A program made the position numbers and the translations under genes. The notes under the pieces were generated by a model. It had not been told where the DNA came from. It saw only the letters and a list, made by a program, of their open reading frames with translations, and made no database searches. Below, piece by piece: positions 47,101-60,204 of a DNA stretch of 64,000 nt. Source of the stretch: Takakia lepidozioides (Eukaryota > Streptophyta > Takakiopsida > Takakiales > Takakiaceae); contig CM060734.1 of NCBI GenBank assembly GCA_030704615.1, forward strand, positions 32,506,042 to 32,570,041, written 5' to 3'. Each line of letters opens with the position of its first letter. Position 1 is the first letter of the stretch.

Positions 47101-50100
47101 ATGTTCTCATATTCTATGAAGTTGCATACACAATATTCAGATAGAATACCAAACTGCTCATTGTAAGATCATATTTGATCGGGATCCGAGTTCCATTTAT
47201 AGACCTGTGGTTTAACCAGTTTAGTAGTCCTATTTTTGATATGGTCACGTCTGTGACACTCTTGGGGCATCAGGGCCAAGATCTTGATGTTGAATATAAT
47301 AACAATTGATTCGTAGTTTTCTGATTGTGTTTCATGCTATACTCGTAAAGTTTGCTTTGCACAAAGGTGTTACGAGAGACGCTGTGAGTGTGTACTTCGA
47401 TTATTTAGCATGTGTTCCCTTATGTTGTGAACTCCAATGGCCAGGACAAGATGAATTGGAGATTACCAAGTTTGCCATAAGGGCATGTGAAGGTGACTCC
47501 AAATGCTAGTCAATTCATTAAACTAGGGGGTTCAAGAATGGTGTAACTAAATTTCAAGTGATCCATTGGAATCAAAGTTGATGCTTAACATCCTCATTTG
47601 AAGACTTTGGCATCACTTTACCAAGAAATGTTTTGAATATTTTCAAGCTCCTTCAGGTGATGGTTTTTCTTTTCTTGCAGAGATTGGTTGGTTCCTTATG
47701 CAGCGAGAAAATTCTGGATCAATCCTGAAGTAGTAAGTTACAAGCTTGTTGTTTCTGTCATGGCTAACAGTTTGGGGCTCCCCCTCACCTGCCTTAAGTC
47801 AAGCTGGCAAAGATGGCGGTGCAGATTTGAGCCAGTAAAGTATCATGCCAGCTCGCTTCCATGCTTGAGGGCACACCTTTTTTATTGACTCATTACGTGG
47901 GGAATCTGCAAGGGCAGTTAAGTTTCTATTGAAACTTGTTAGAAAAGATTTTCGCTTTACTTCCCATGAGTGACATGCACCACCATGTAGAAATACTGAA
48001 TACTCCACGAGCCAAGTCATTTGTGCAATCGGCCAATTGCATTAAGCAAAGATCTCATTCGGTCTTCATTCTCACTAGGGATGTATGACACAAATTTATT
48101 GTGGCATTCAAATCTCCCGAAGCAAATCGCCTATAAGTTATACATAATATGCAAACAGGCTTGGAGGGTCCTAATGCTGTACGATGTGCGTGCAGATTAC
48201 AGTAGAAACATGGAAGCAGCTAGTCTTAACCGAGTATTGTATTGGTGGCATATTTCTGGGCAGGTTGGAGGGGAGATCACATCTAGTAGAGGAGGAATTG
48301 GCCAGGCTAGGGGAGCAAAGAGTGCAAACGTCAGAAGGGACCCGTGCAATTGCTTTGGAACTTTGCCGCGAGTTTGAAGACACATTTCTACAACATATTC
48401 AGACTGGAGAAGTAAGGAATTTTGTACTGATTGCAGGACTTCCTTGATTGGTTTTTGGTTGAGTGTGGTCCATCATGTCTTCCATGCATGGTTTTAGTGT
48501 ATCTGAAGAAAGCCTTTGAAGCCCGAGCAGGGAGTTGTTGCAAGTATTTTGTACTCTGAAGTCTGAGGACCACCTCTTTGCAAAAGCTGAAGCTTTGTCT
48601 ACAATTTTCAGTTATTGATCTGGCACGTGAATTACTTGTACTCCAAGACATGTGTCCTCGTGTACATTTGTATGTCCCTACATAGATACATATGTAATTT
48701 CTTGTCTGCATGTAATATTTCTGCAGGGAGGAGGATGGAAAGTGGTTGCAAGTTTTGAAGGAGTACTTCCCAACCGGATCAAACAGCTTCCACTCAATGA
48801 TATGTTTGAGCTTAGCAGTATTAAGAAGGTGAAATTTGCCTTTGACTTCGCCTGTCTTTCTGGCTTCTGTTTTTTATGTGGTAGAAGCTGTCTGGACCAC
48901 CTGCAACCATGCTTAGCATCTGATACCTTTACTTTGGCTGTCTTGTGTCAGTTGGTTCTTGAAGCAGATGGCTACCAACCCTATCTTTTGTCTCCTGAGA
49001 AGGGTTTGAGGGCACTTGTAAGAAAAGCATTGGACTTGGCAAAGGATCCAGCACGAACTTGTGTGGATGAGGTAAATTGTCTTGTTGTTAGAGTTGTGTA
49101 CAACCTCAGTTTGGATGGCTGGTTATTTTCGAGATGAAGTCATACTACATCAAATGTTGGTACCATGCCCAACTCCAAGAAATTGCTTGCTTCCTGTATG
49201 GGTAAATGTGACTCTGGTTTTCAACAAGCACATTAGTTGGACATATTTTCAGTGACAATCAGGGGTGTCAGTTTTAACTGTGGATTCCGACTTACATGTG
49301 AGTTTTTGTGTTAACACAGGTACACCGGATCCTTGTGGACATAGTATCGTCTGCAGCATCTGGAACTCCTGGCTTGGGAAGATATCCACCACTCAAGAGA
49401 GAGGTATTTCTTGTTCAAGCCCAGAAAATCGTCCAGATGAGGGATGGATTTGTAGCACTAGTTGGAATATGAGTGATGTATTTAGGGGAGAAATTGGAAG
49501 TACCGATCCAGACCTTACATGCATGTACCATCTGTTTCAGTTTGAGGTTGTCATTGTACATGCGGCATCTTTGTTATGGCCAGATGGTGGCGATCGCTAC
49601 TGCTGCTTTGGACGATTATCGCATTGAATCCAAAAAAATGGTTGTTGCCCTTGTTGACATGGAGCGTTCATTCATTCCCCCACAACACTTCATTCGGCTT
49701 GTCCAACGCAGGTGCACCCTTCATACCTTGTCCTGAAACAGTGCGGTATGGCTTTGTTTGGACAATCATTTGTGTCCTACATACAAGCAGTGCGTATCGG
49801 CCAGCCTCTTCAGTTTATGCCAACTTCCATCAAATTACTGCTTGATAGTCCTGTAATGCTTCTGGTGTTCCTTGGTCACACGTTGTGGGAATGTAGAAAC
49901 CCTACATATCCATCAGTTGTACACCAGTGGAGGATGACATGCTAGGCTCACCAGTGGACAGACACTGACATGTCGTCATTGCAAAGAAGCACCACATGGA
50001 TACAGCTTGAAGCCAAAGTTTGTAATGTTTGAGAGTCAGGACTTATGCTGAGATCTAGTCGGTGTGCAATTGTCTATCCAGGCTGGATAGGCTAAGAAGA

Positions 50101-53100
50101 GACGATGACCAAAAGAGTCGGGCATCAAGGAAGGCGCAAGATGTGGAGCAGACCTTATTGAATAAAGTGGGTATTGTGACTCTTAACTTCTTATTGTTGT
50201 GTGTACACTCAAGCCTTTCTTAAACATTTATGATCCTTTCTTTCTCCAACGTTGATGGCCATGGAGATGCTTTCTAGAACAGCTTAAATGGACTTGCAAA
50301 TTATTGGCCAGCCTTTTGTTAATGGATGTCCATATGGCTGGAAGAGAGAGAGAGAGAGAGAGAGAAGACTCTGGTCAAAACCAGTGTAAATAAGAGCCAC
50401 TTCACCGTGCAGGTACTACCTCCTGTCGGGGGTGGGCTCTATCGTGGATTGAAGATGTTAAAGAGACCTGTAACCTTCTAGTGGAGTTTCTGGTCACTGG
50501 CAGCTATATGCATGTCATACGACTCACAGATGTAGTCTATCTTCGCATATCCCATACCAAAGACACTAACCAAGTTTAACCATGCAAATTCTTCATTTGA
50601 ATTCAAAATGAAGATAATTTTTATATAGGCAGCACCAAGTGCTATTCTGTTGGGGCACTCCTGCAGTTGTGATCAGCATGTGTCTGACAAACAGCAGTAG
50701 CTTTCTGGAATGACAGGCTCTCACTAATTCCCAGGGGTGCTGGCAGTTGGATAACTTCACAATTACACATATTTTCTAGGATCACATCACGGGTTGGTAG
50801 TAAGAAACCTTTTAAGTGGTAGTTGCTGTGGGGTTATCTGCCTGTTTGCTTCCTGCTGGATATGACTCTTGTTGTAGTCAAAACTAAGCCTCAAGATTGG
50901 ATGTTCTATTTACAGCCTCCAATTTAACAATCATGGGTAGGATTGTGTAATCAAAGGCACTGTCATGGGCTTATATATCTCATGAACAAAATGATTGGCT
51001 TCAGGCAACTGCCCCACAGGCCAATGTCTCTGGTTCACAGTCTGGGGGGAGTTTGAAATCGCTTAAAGGGCAAGCTACTCAGTCAGAGAAAGATGCAAAG
51101 GAAACGCCATCAACATTACAGAGCGCTGGTGACAGTTCTGCAGGTATTTGACCATGAACTTCTCTTCCACCATTGCCCATCCTGCTCCACAAGATCAGCG
51201 GTGGTTGGTCTGCTCTGGAGCAAGTTATATTTTACTAGTTATTGGTAATATCTGTGGATTCATGTAGTTTCTGTGATACTTCAGTGCATTACAAGGAACC
51301 AATTCCCAGTCAAGTTTTGTTAGACATGGTTATATTGCCTTCCTCTTTTAGTGGCGGTCTTTACAAACACTGCATCTGCAGAGTCTTGAATTGGTTACAA
51401 GAGAGCTAGTAAATCGCTTCATGGAAACTGGGACTATGGCAACAAGGCTACGGCAAACATCTTATGAGTCCATTCTAAATGGGGCTTGCCAGGTTATCTG
51501 ATGAAAAAGAGTGCAAAGACAAATGACTGGAGCAAACGCTGGTTTGTTCTCAATGAAAAGACCAACCGGGTGAGTCACCCCCATCAAAATAAGATCCACA
51601 GTAGGTGTAAGTTTTTGTTAGAACTCACTAACCTCATTTGGTTGTTTTGAAACACATTGGTAATCTGTTCCCTTGCCTCTGACCTTCCTTCCTAAACAAT
51701 TTTCCTCTTATCAACATAAAATCTGGTACATATTTTTTCTCAAAAACACACTTTGCAGATACAATCCCATCTCAAAAACAGCTTACATATGCTGTTTCGT
51801 CTTGAATGTGGCATTGCAGTTAGCCTACACCAGAAAGCCAGAGGAGAAGCACTTTCGCGGTGTTATTGCATTGGAGGTATGTGGATTGGGCACTCTGGCA
51901 GATTGCATCACTACTAAGATTCGTACTTCTTGTGTCATTGTCTTAGTTGTGTGGAAGTTGGATTCCAAAATCCAGAAGTATGATCCAATGAGCAAGGCAT
52001 TGTAAGTTTATGCTTGCTTGGGTGGTCACAGGAGTGCGTCCTCGAAGACGGATCCGACAAGGAGAATGGAGCTGAGGAGGCACCAGCTAAAAAGGATAAA
52101 AAATCATCTGCAAATGGGTCAGAGAAGAAGGATGCAGGTTCTAACCTAGTTTTCAGAATTGGTCACAAAGTCGCATATAAAACTGTTTTGAAAGGTAAAC
52201 TCTACCACCCATCTGTGCTGTCAAGCTGTCTGCAATAGGTCTCTTTTACACAACTAGAGCTTTTTGAATGTTCTGTTGGTTTTGTTCTTCTGTTTTGTTG
52301 TTCACAACATTAGAAAATTCAAACATCAAAACATTGCTGCATGGCAACAGTGTCCTTGGGGGACCTGCCACTGGGTTTTGAGGCTTCTAGGTGAAGCCTT
52401 CTGCTGATGATTAAAATGTCTGCTGGGTGATTCGCTATGTCACCATGTATGGGCAATCAGTTTGAGTTTCAATTACATAACCAAGGCTCCAACATGACTC
52501 CAAGTTATTGCAAAGGATATCTGACAACTTATTTATGCAGAACATGCTTTCAGTACTGCTTGTTTTAACAGTGAATTGAAACTCGTTTTGGCTGGCAGCA
52601 CACCATGAAATTGTATTGAAGGCAGAAAACATGGCTGAGAAGCTTGAATGGATGTCAAAGCTTAGAAGCTGTATTGACACCACGAAAGGATCCTCAACCA
52701 AAGGTGGTTCTACTCCAGCATCTGACTCGAGCATATCAGTGCGCTCTGCTATATCTGATGGCCCTGTGGTAAGTTCTAGCACAGGAGGGATCCCAGTTCT
52801 CCGTGAGAGGTTTGTCCCTCTGTGTCAGGTTGTTTGTCACAATGACCCTGGTTCTTCTGTAAAAAATTTCTTCCAGTTATTAGTCTTTTGGGTGGTATAG
52901 GGATATATTGACAATATAACTTTGGCATATATCCAGGAAACAACAACAGTTTTGAGGAGGCCTGTTGATCCAGAGGAAGATCTGAAGCTGATGGCTCAAG
53001 AAGTGCGAGACTATGTTGAAGCTGTTCTCAACAGTCTTGCTGCCAACATACCTAAAGTGAGTGTTGGATTATGGTTTGATAGGGTCTTTATGAGGCCGAG

Positions 53101-54263
53101 GCTATATAGCAATTTGTCACATACATCGTTTAAAATGTTTGATTATCTTCATGAGATCAATGGGCAGTGTCGAGCTTTATGCAATCAGCAAACTTTGGGA
53201 ATCTGAGTCTAGCTTGACATCTTCATTTGACGCAAGTTTCCTGCTTACCCATATTCCAAATCTAAGCCCATTAAGGCGGCATGTACCCTTCTGACTTAAC
53301 CATAGGTCTTGGCAGGAGCTAGCTGTGCCTTTCATTTGAAACATGTTGGGAGTCAAGTCAACCTTTCAAACTTTGCAGGTCTTAAATGTCCTTCAATTTG
53401 CCATCACATTCTGTTTGTATGGCAGGCTGTGGTGCTTTGTCAAGTGGAAAGAGCGAGAGATGCGATGCTTAATCAACTGTACAGCTCTATCAGGTATAGT
53501 CTTCTATTGTAACATGCACATCAAAGCACCATTTTCTTGCCTGAAGGGCATCAAGCACTACCTGCATACCACAAAACAACTGGAAGATTGTAGACCTGAT
53601 AGCAAGTGATCGCCGTGGAAGAATAGGATCTGCTTATGATGCCAGTCTTTGCTCATGGCAGTTGCTTATTTTTTCATTGTGGGGATGCTTTGGGTTTTGG
53701 AGCAGTGCGCAGTCCACGGAAAAGATTCAGGAGCTCTTGCAGGAGGATCAAGAAGTAAAGCAGCGCCGCGAACGATGCCAAAAGCAAGCCTCATTATTGA
53801 CCCGCCTTACTCGGCAGCTAAGCATGCATGAAGCTCGGGCATCTACGAGCACAGGATTTGGTGACACAGGTAAGCATTCTGCAGTAGCAAGTGTCTCCAA
53901 TATCTAGAATGTACTTCTCAATTAAGTTTCAACAAGCAGATGTGCATTGTGGAGCCAGGACGGTCTGACCAAGCTGGATTGTTGATGTCTTCAGGGCCAA
54001 CACCAAGCTTCCAGTCAGAGGATTGGCGTGTTGCCTTTGAAGACGCAGGCAATTCCTTGTCATCCAGCTACAGTTCACCACAACAATCCCCGCGATTGGC
54101 ATCTCCCCTTTCCATGAATGGCCGCTCTTCTCGAAATAGCAACTACAGTGATACTGAGGAGAATGGGAATGGGAATGGCAACGGAGGCCTTGGCAGTAGG
54201 CGGACCCCAGGAAGGCTACCCCCACCTCCACCACCTGGTGGCGCACCAGTGTATAGATACTAG
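44141..54263 (+). CDS. DRP2-type dynamin (GTPase-PH-GED-proline-rich)
   Basis: Predicted 966-aa large GTPase of the plant DRP2 (dynamin-2A/2B, ADL6-like) family, which works in clathrin-mediated endocytosis and post-Golgi trafficking. Exons: 44141-44308, 44708-44758, 45289-45409, 45736-45840, 46071-46135, 46362-46479, 46681-47023, 48264-48411, 48727-48828, 48952-49071, 49320-49403, 49584-49711, 50082-50166, 51005-51143, 51493-51569, 51820-51876, 52032-52194, 52599-52768, 52937-53056, 53426-53493, 53706-53869, 53959-54263; phases agree. P-loop GNVGAGKS (54-61), switch GATRAP, DLPGL near 155, SKVD near 221. PH domain about 593-735 ([20 protein letters not shown]), GED about 750-865 ([15 protein letters not shown]), then a Ser/Gly-rich tail ending PPPPPPGG...YRY. 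It is slightly longer than Arabidopsis DRP2 (about 914 aa). The last acceptor (CCAG at 53958) is the least certain. Confidence 0.92.
50340..50442 (+). repeat. Short interspersed repeat, copy 3, with (GA)n
   Basis: Lies in intron 13 of the dynamin gene. After a GA tract come GAGAGAAGACTCTGG, AGTGTAAATAAGAGCC and GGGCTCTAT. The last 60 bp match 19541-19600 without gaps, and the first block matches 18.48 kb. Confidence 0.55.
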
Positions 54264-55496
54264 ATCTCTTGTTGGTCTGTCCTTATCTGCCCAGCTTGTG
54301 GGAGAGAATTGCCGTATTGGCAATAGGCAGACACACCCCTCAGACATTTCCCATAGACAAACATTTCACCCCCAGGAAATCCCTAGTAAGTGCTCAGGTG
54401 TATGGCTAATCCTGGTTAGGATTCAATGGTGCATCTTGCATCAATTTTCCCGCTTTGTTAGGGTTGCAAATGGTTCCCTGTTGTGTGTGGCAACAAGGGC
54501 TTGCTGGGTGGGTCTCAGTACCTGCTTTAGTCCCCACAATTGTGTTATATGAAAATTGTTTCCCCCAGGACATTTTGCACCTTTAGGTTTAGTCAGCAGA
54601 CTGAGGAGGCAGTTTTATCATGACAGTTGTAGCGACTCGATCTATTCATCTGAAAGCTCAGAGCATAATCAATCAAGTAATGAATGGTATGCATGAGTTT
54701 TTCTCTAAAGCTTGAGGCCACTGAAAGTGTGTTTGTGTTTGTTTTTGAGTCACATAAGAGCGAAGGGATTCCTATAGCAAAAAACAACTATTGTACTGTA
54801 CTCTAAGAAGACCCCACAGAATGTGTGCACTTTTTAAGAGGCTCATACACACCCATTCAGTTGAAAGATAATGAACTCAATAACCAGCATGGAAGTTTCT
54901 ATGAACATAACTTCATTGGCTGTTGTGGCAACTTGAACCTTCTCCAAGTATCTCTTCACCGTGACCAATACAAGAGTCCATGTCAACAACACAATTCTCA
55001 AGGTAGGTCCCGGTGCCTCATAGTGACTTTCCACGGGAAAATGAGATGCTTTGTGTTCACATCTGGTGTCGTGTCTGATGAGAATGCCCCGGCCATTGCA
55101 TCAGAGAATGGATGTTCCCGCCGCTGGCATTTCGAGCATTGCTAATCTCAAGACTCCCTGCCGCTTTCAACTTGAGAGTTTGCAAGCCATTGTGACCTTG
55201 CCCATAGAAACTTGAGCTGCAGCAACAAGGAGAGGCCGTCCATAGCTCACCAAGAGGCGGGAATCACTGTATACTCAAATCAATCCAGCAGAATCTCATG
55301 GAACAGAAGGGAAACCTGGATCAATACAAGAAGTTCATCTTTTGCACCCAAACTCAGACCTGTATAAAACTCTAATCCTCGAATTTCTGTGCTTCTTATG
55401 GCGGCGCCAGTTGATGTGACGGCCAGCTTAGCCTGGGGGGGCAAGCCACGTAGGCCTGCCTTACCCGGGCGCATTAAACTCCGGGGCCCCTTCTAT
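54264..55496. other. Convergent intergenic region
   Basis: Holds the 3' ends of the dynamin (+) and wall-associated-kinase-like (-) genes. The frame at 54825-55145 has no recognised domain. A GC-rich patch lies at 55425-55490. Confidence 0.4.
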
Positions 55497-58400
55497 TTAC
55501 CTGCCAAAACTGATATGGGTTGAATCGAGGCTGTTGTTGTCAAGCGTGGGAACCTTTGCGATCAGCCCCATCTCGTGGTATCCATAATAATCGAACTTGT
55601 GAGATGGTCGTGAATCGTTCTGAAAGGTGTCAATGGGACCAGTACTGATATTGCAGAGCACCTCGACCACTTGCTTCATCGATGGACGTCCTTGCCCGCG
55701 ATGGGCCAAACACCACACTGCCAACTGTGCCACACACTCTATGGCGTCCAGGCTCACGGAACCGTCTTGCAGGAGCTTGGCGTCCACAATTGAGTGCAGA
55801 TTTCCCTGCTGTATTGGGGGAACCCAGTGCACCTGTGGCAAGTTAACACCCGAGTCTTGTCTCTTGCCCAATGGTTTCTGAGAGGTGATCAACTCCAGCA
55901 AGACCACACCAAAACTGTATACATCACTCTTGTCTGTCATTTGCCAGGTATAGATAGCCTCCGGGTCCATGTATCCATTTGTCCCCGCAGGTTGTGCTAC
56001 GCGCAGAGAGATACCGAAATCTGCAACTTTCGCGGTAAGTCTATCATCTAGGAGGATGTTCGATGACTTGATATCTCTGTGAATAATAGATTTGGGAGAG
56101 GCATGATTATGGAGGTACGCCAAGGCCTCTGCAGTATCAATTGCAATTTGCAAGCGTTGGCTCCATTTCAATCTTCCCTCGTCCGAGCGTTTCCCATGCA
56201 GGTGGTCAAAGAGGCTACCCTGTGACATGTACTCGTACACAAGCAGCGGGACCTTCTTCTCCAGGCAACAACCAAGCAGCTTGACTAGATTGCGGTGGTT
56301 ACCTGCAACAGAACCGCCACCTCGTTCAGAAGCTGCTTTACGCCATCGGCTCCCAAATTCCTCCGCGGATCTGGTTTCCTTACTGCCACATTTGTCCCAC
56401 AGTCTAGAGTGCCATGGTAAACTTTACCAAAACCACCTTCGCCAAGCTCGACAGCATAACCAATGGTGGCCTTGTGGAGCTCTGTGTCTGAAAACTTTCT
56501 TCCTACATCTTTCGTACCGATTTCCTTATAGTGTCCTAACTCAATCCGACGCCTCTCGCTCTGTCCTCTTATTCGCCGCACGACTGCACTGAGGATAATT
56601 ACATCCACAAGAGAGGGACCAACGATAACACCTGCCAAGTGTAGGTATCAAATTGGGCTCAATATACAGCTGAGATAACTGCCCCAGGGGCAATATTTGA
56701 ACCCGCTCTTTGAGATCATGGTCTTAGTCATGGAGCAACACAGTGAATTTGCACTCGACACTCAACATTAGATATGGCAAAACTGTGGTTGATTCGGGGC
56801 ACATGCAAGTTTCTAATCCCTTCAAAGAAGCATTCATCACTTCACTTCGGATCAATCTTGTTTATCCAACGCAAGCGTACTGTGATCAAGCTAGTACACA
56901 CAATAAATCAGAATCCAGATTCAACTTAAATATAGTCTACTGTTCAATAGTTTCTCGGAGAAAGCCTGTCAGTGTATTACGAGTGCATTACCTACAATTA
57001 GCCGAGTTTGGGCAGCCGAATAACGACAACCAGTCCCGTTTATGAGCCCGTTGCCAAAGTATCCCTTGTTGCAGGTACAGATGTAGGAACCAGGCGTGTT
57101 GGTGCAATGAGCATCCGCGGCACACATGTTCAACGTCGGATCCAAACACTCATTGATGTCTGCAGTTGAGCAAATGTTCAAAGTTCCAAATTTCTCGATG
57201 TCAGATGCGTGAGTCTTAGCATGAATAATTTCTAGAAGGGATCACATACATGTGCTAGGAACTTTAGAACGAACAATTTTAGAGATTACCCTGCCTTGAC
57301 GTCTTTTCTCGTAGACCTTGTCCCGGAGCTGTCACTTGTCCAGAGAGCTCTCTCGTAGCTTAGACACAGTCCACTCACCTGACTTGGACACAAGTCTAGT
57401 CACAAAGTGTATCTAATCTAACTGGCCAACACCTGTTTATCAATACATATGCCTCACAGGTGCCACTGTATTCAAAAGGCGAGCACCATAGGGTATACTT
57501 CTGCTTATATGACCGGGCAGCCAACGCCACGGCTGTTTGGTTGTTACCTTCTGGTCAGCTTCTGGTTGACCATGCAGAGGTAATGAGCTAGTGTCCAGTC
57601 CGATCTACGGTTCTAGTGACTAGTCCCAGGTGGTCGATATGTTTGCAATGCTTGGGTCATGCTTGCAGTCTTGTCTTCTCGATAGTCAAGGAGACTCTGA
57701 GAGAGCTCTGGAGCAGTGAGAGGGTTATTTCCAGAAATTCGAGCTGTCTTGAAGTAAGAAATCCTCCGAGCTCTCCCTGCTCTCGAGCTCACTCTCTAGG
57801 CACTGGTCTCTCTAAGACAAATTCTGTACGCGTTACACAGCTCAACGACTTTGAGGACAACAGGAATACTTTGACTCAATACATGTTTAATGAATGACGC
57901 AGGACTTCAGATGAGGATCTGACAACTTACCGACGCAGTTTGTGCCGTTGGTGTATCCATCCCCACTGTAGCCATCGTTGCAGAAACAATTGTAACCTAA
58001 GTTGAATCCTTGACTCCACACGTGAGTATCTGAAGATCTGCAGAATGCATGCACGTCGCAAGAATAATTCCCGAGCTTTCTCGCCTCGGCACAACTCGCA
58101 GATGATGAAGTAGGCCATCTGATTGCCCAAGCCAGCTCAAGAGCGTACTGATGGTTTCGATAACTCGCAGGGTAAATGACACTAGAAATGCCGCACTTTC
58201 CTCCTCCATAAAACGATAGATTTAGAGTGCCGGACGAAATCGGAATCGTACAACAGCCGCGGTTGTTGTGGTCGTATTTACAGTAGCTGAACGTAAAATT
58301 GGTTTTAGCGGGAGCAGTGCAACTCCCGGCGAACTCTGTATCCATTGTCAGAATTCCAGCCGCCGATTAACCCGTAGCAAAGAAGTCGTTGTTCCCTGTG

Positions 58401-58867
58401 AAAGCATATGGAGAGGCCGATGGAACGCCGACTTGGACATAGCCCAATACTGAAAGATCACACGATCTTGCCCTTATGCCTGTTGCGTTGATTAAGAGGG
58501 TGCTGTTCAGGATTTCCGTAACTTGAAGCTTCACACTTGAAACTTGATTCCCGGTGGGTTCGAGGAACAGAGCAGGATTGTCTGCAAGCCCAGAGCTGCT
58601 GTTAGTTATGCAACTCAGCTGAAAATCTGGGAGTCCACATCCCGTACTTGTTCCGAAGGGGTATCGAATACTGACATTCCCACAGGACGGTGCGCAACCT
58701 GTCGTGTCGCTCGCTGCTGGGGTTAAAGTGGCCTGTAGCATCAGACAGAGGGATACTGTAAGCTTTGTAACCAATTTGAATCCTCTTGGCCAGAATCTCG
58801 ACGAGTCTCTTAATCGGGCCGTATGACGTGGGCGAGCGTGGTGGAGCATGATAGCCTGGCCTCTCAT
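55497..58867 (-). pseudogene. Wall-associated-kinase-like receptor kinase, disrupted
   Basis: Three minus-strand exons: 58867-57931, 57159-56992, 56631-55497; phases agree at both introns. Order: signal sequence (TVSLCLMLQATLTPAASD), GUB_WAK cysteine-rich pectin-binding region (CAPSCGNVSIRYPFG), a second cysteine-rich region, a calcium-binding EGF repeat (DINECLDP, GSYICTCNKGYFGNG), one transmembrane helix (LIVGVIVGPSLVDVIILSAVV), kinase (GEGGFGKVY, HRDIKSSNILLDD, DFGIS, DKSDVYSFGVVLLELI). Three lesions: an in-frame TAA at 58369-58367 where the family has a Cys after FFATG; a one-base loss near 56301, in the QVNHRNLVKLLG region; and Arg (AGG) in place of the ATP-binding Lys of VAVK. The activation segment also looks short (DFGISLRVAQPAGTNGYMDPE). 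Sequencing or assembly error could explain the first two. Confidence 0.85.
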
Positions 58868-59842
58868 GCAATAAGTAATCGCTCAAGATTCTCATCACCT
58901 GTGCAACTGTACTTCATGCTTCGTCCCGCAAACTGAGAAGATCAGTGACGAGATCCTAGGTATTACAATCTCGTTCACTAGCTCAATCGAACAAGATCTC
59001 ACCGGATACTGACTTCAGGATACGTGAGAGTAACACTGGGCAAATCTGTAATTCTGCACTGAATCCAGAGTGCATCTAAGAGAGCCTTAGTGCTACATCA
59101 CCTACCCATCCACCATGCAATTTGTATACCAACAACCTGCTGACAAAGACCTAGGTGATGAAGAAGATGCTGAAAAACTTTGGGAGCCATTTCAAGGCCG
59201 GCCCTCTTATTGTTTAGCCGGAACTCAAAGATGAGTGGCATCACTATGATATATGAGATAACCCTGACCTGCTCTCCAGAGGTGCAGTCCAGAAATGCAC
59301 TATAATGTTTTAAAACTGATGCGAACCACAAAGTCCTGGAACTACAAGTACCCTAAATCAAGTGAATCAAGATGAATCTAAAATTCCATGGGCTGCGTCC
59401 AGCTATGTAATTAAGTTCAAATCTAGATGACCCCATAAAACCGCTTGAAATTTTACTAGATGTCTGTGCACTACTAGAACTCGACTATTAGAGCAGGAAT
59501 CCAAATTAAATCAGGAAAGAGGAGAGAAAGAAATATCCTTGAGAGGAGACAAGTTGGCTCCGTCTCCCAGCTTGGTTTCTTCGAATCCTCCTAACTTGGT
59601 CAATGCGGCGTTGGGTACATTCTTTACTCGGGAGCTTGGTCCATACGATACACATTGTTCAACTTTTGTTGGCTCTGCATGCAGAGACTTTGCATCGTGT
59701 TGAAGTCAATGGAGAAAATGTGGTCGAAATTGTCCATACACCACCTCTGTTTTGAAGCATTCATTGGTGTGCCTTTTTCTTTTCTGTTTCTTAATTCAGA
59801 AGAAGGAACTGAAACCAGCATAAAAAAAGGCAAGGTAAAAAC
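58868..59842. other. Upstream region of the WAK-like gene
   Basis: No gene recognised. The part next to 58867 would be the old promoter of the WAK-like gene. Confidence 0.4.
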
Positions 59843-60196
59843 CAGTGTTGGGCGGTTATTTGATTTTTTTCATAACCGGCGGTTCCGGTTGTTTCGAATT
59901 TTAGGAAACTATTAACCGCGGTTGCGGTTATTAAATTTTTTATGGCTAAATATAACCGCAGCGGTTACTGTTACTTGCAAAAACCTCAAATAACCGGCGG
60001 TTTTCATCAAATAACCGCGGGTATTGGGCGGTTCTTTAAGAGGTTTTTTGCTCGGTTATTTGAATGCGTGACCTCCGCCGGTTCCTAACTGGACCGGATT
60101 CTTCATTTTTTCACCTCCTCCGGTCATATATATATATATAACCGGATAGGTAACCGCCGGGTATTAGAGAGAAATTCAAATAACCGCCCAACACTG
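59843..60196. mobile_element. hAT-type MITE (354 bp)
   Basis: Perfect 21-bp terminal inverted repeats starting CAGTGTTGGGCGGTTATTTG at 59843, answered in reverse complement ending at 60196. An exact 8-bp target duplication GTAAAAAC flanks it at 59835-59842 and 60197-60204. The 8-bp duplication and CAGTG termini are hAT hallmarks. The interior has many subterminal copies of ATAACCG/CGGTTAT, plausible transposase-binding motifs, and no coding sequence. Confidence 0.95.
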
Positions 60197-60204
60197 GTAA
60201 AAAC

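Noticed and set aside
47681-47740. Candidate extra dynamin exon after TCTTGCAG
   Set aside because: It hits a stop in the needed phase, and the exons at 47023 and 48264 join in frame to give the conserved LPNLLAG-LEGRSHL junction.
53929-54246. Antisense frame opposite the last dynamin exon
   Set aside because: It is the shadow of the proline/serine-rich coding exon.
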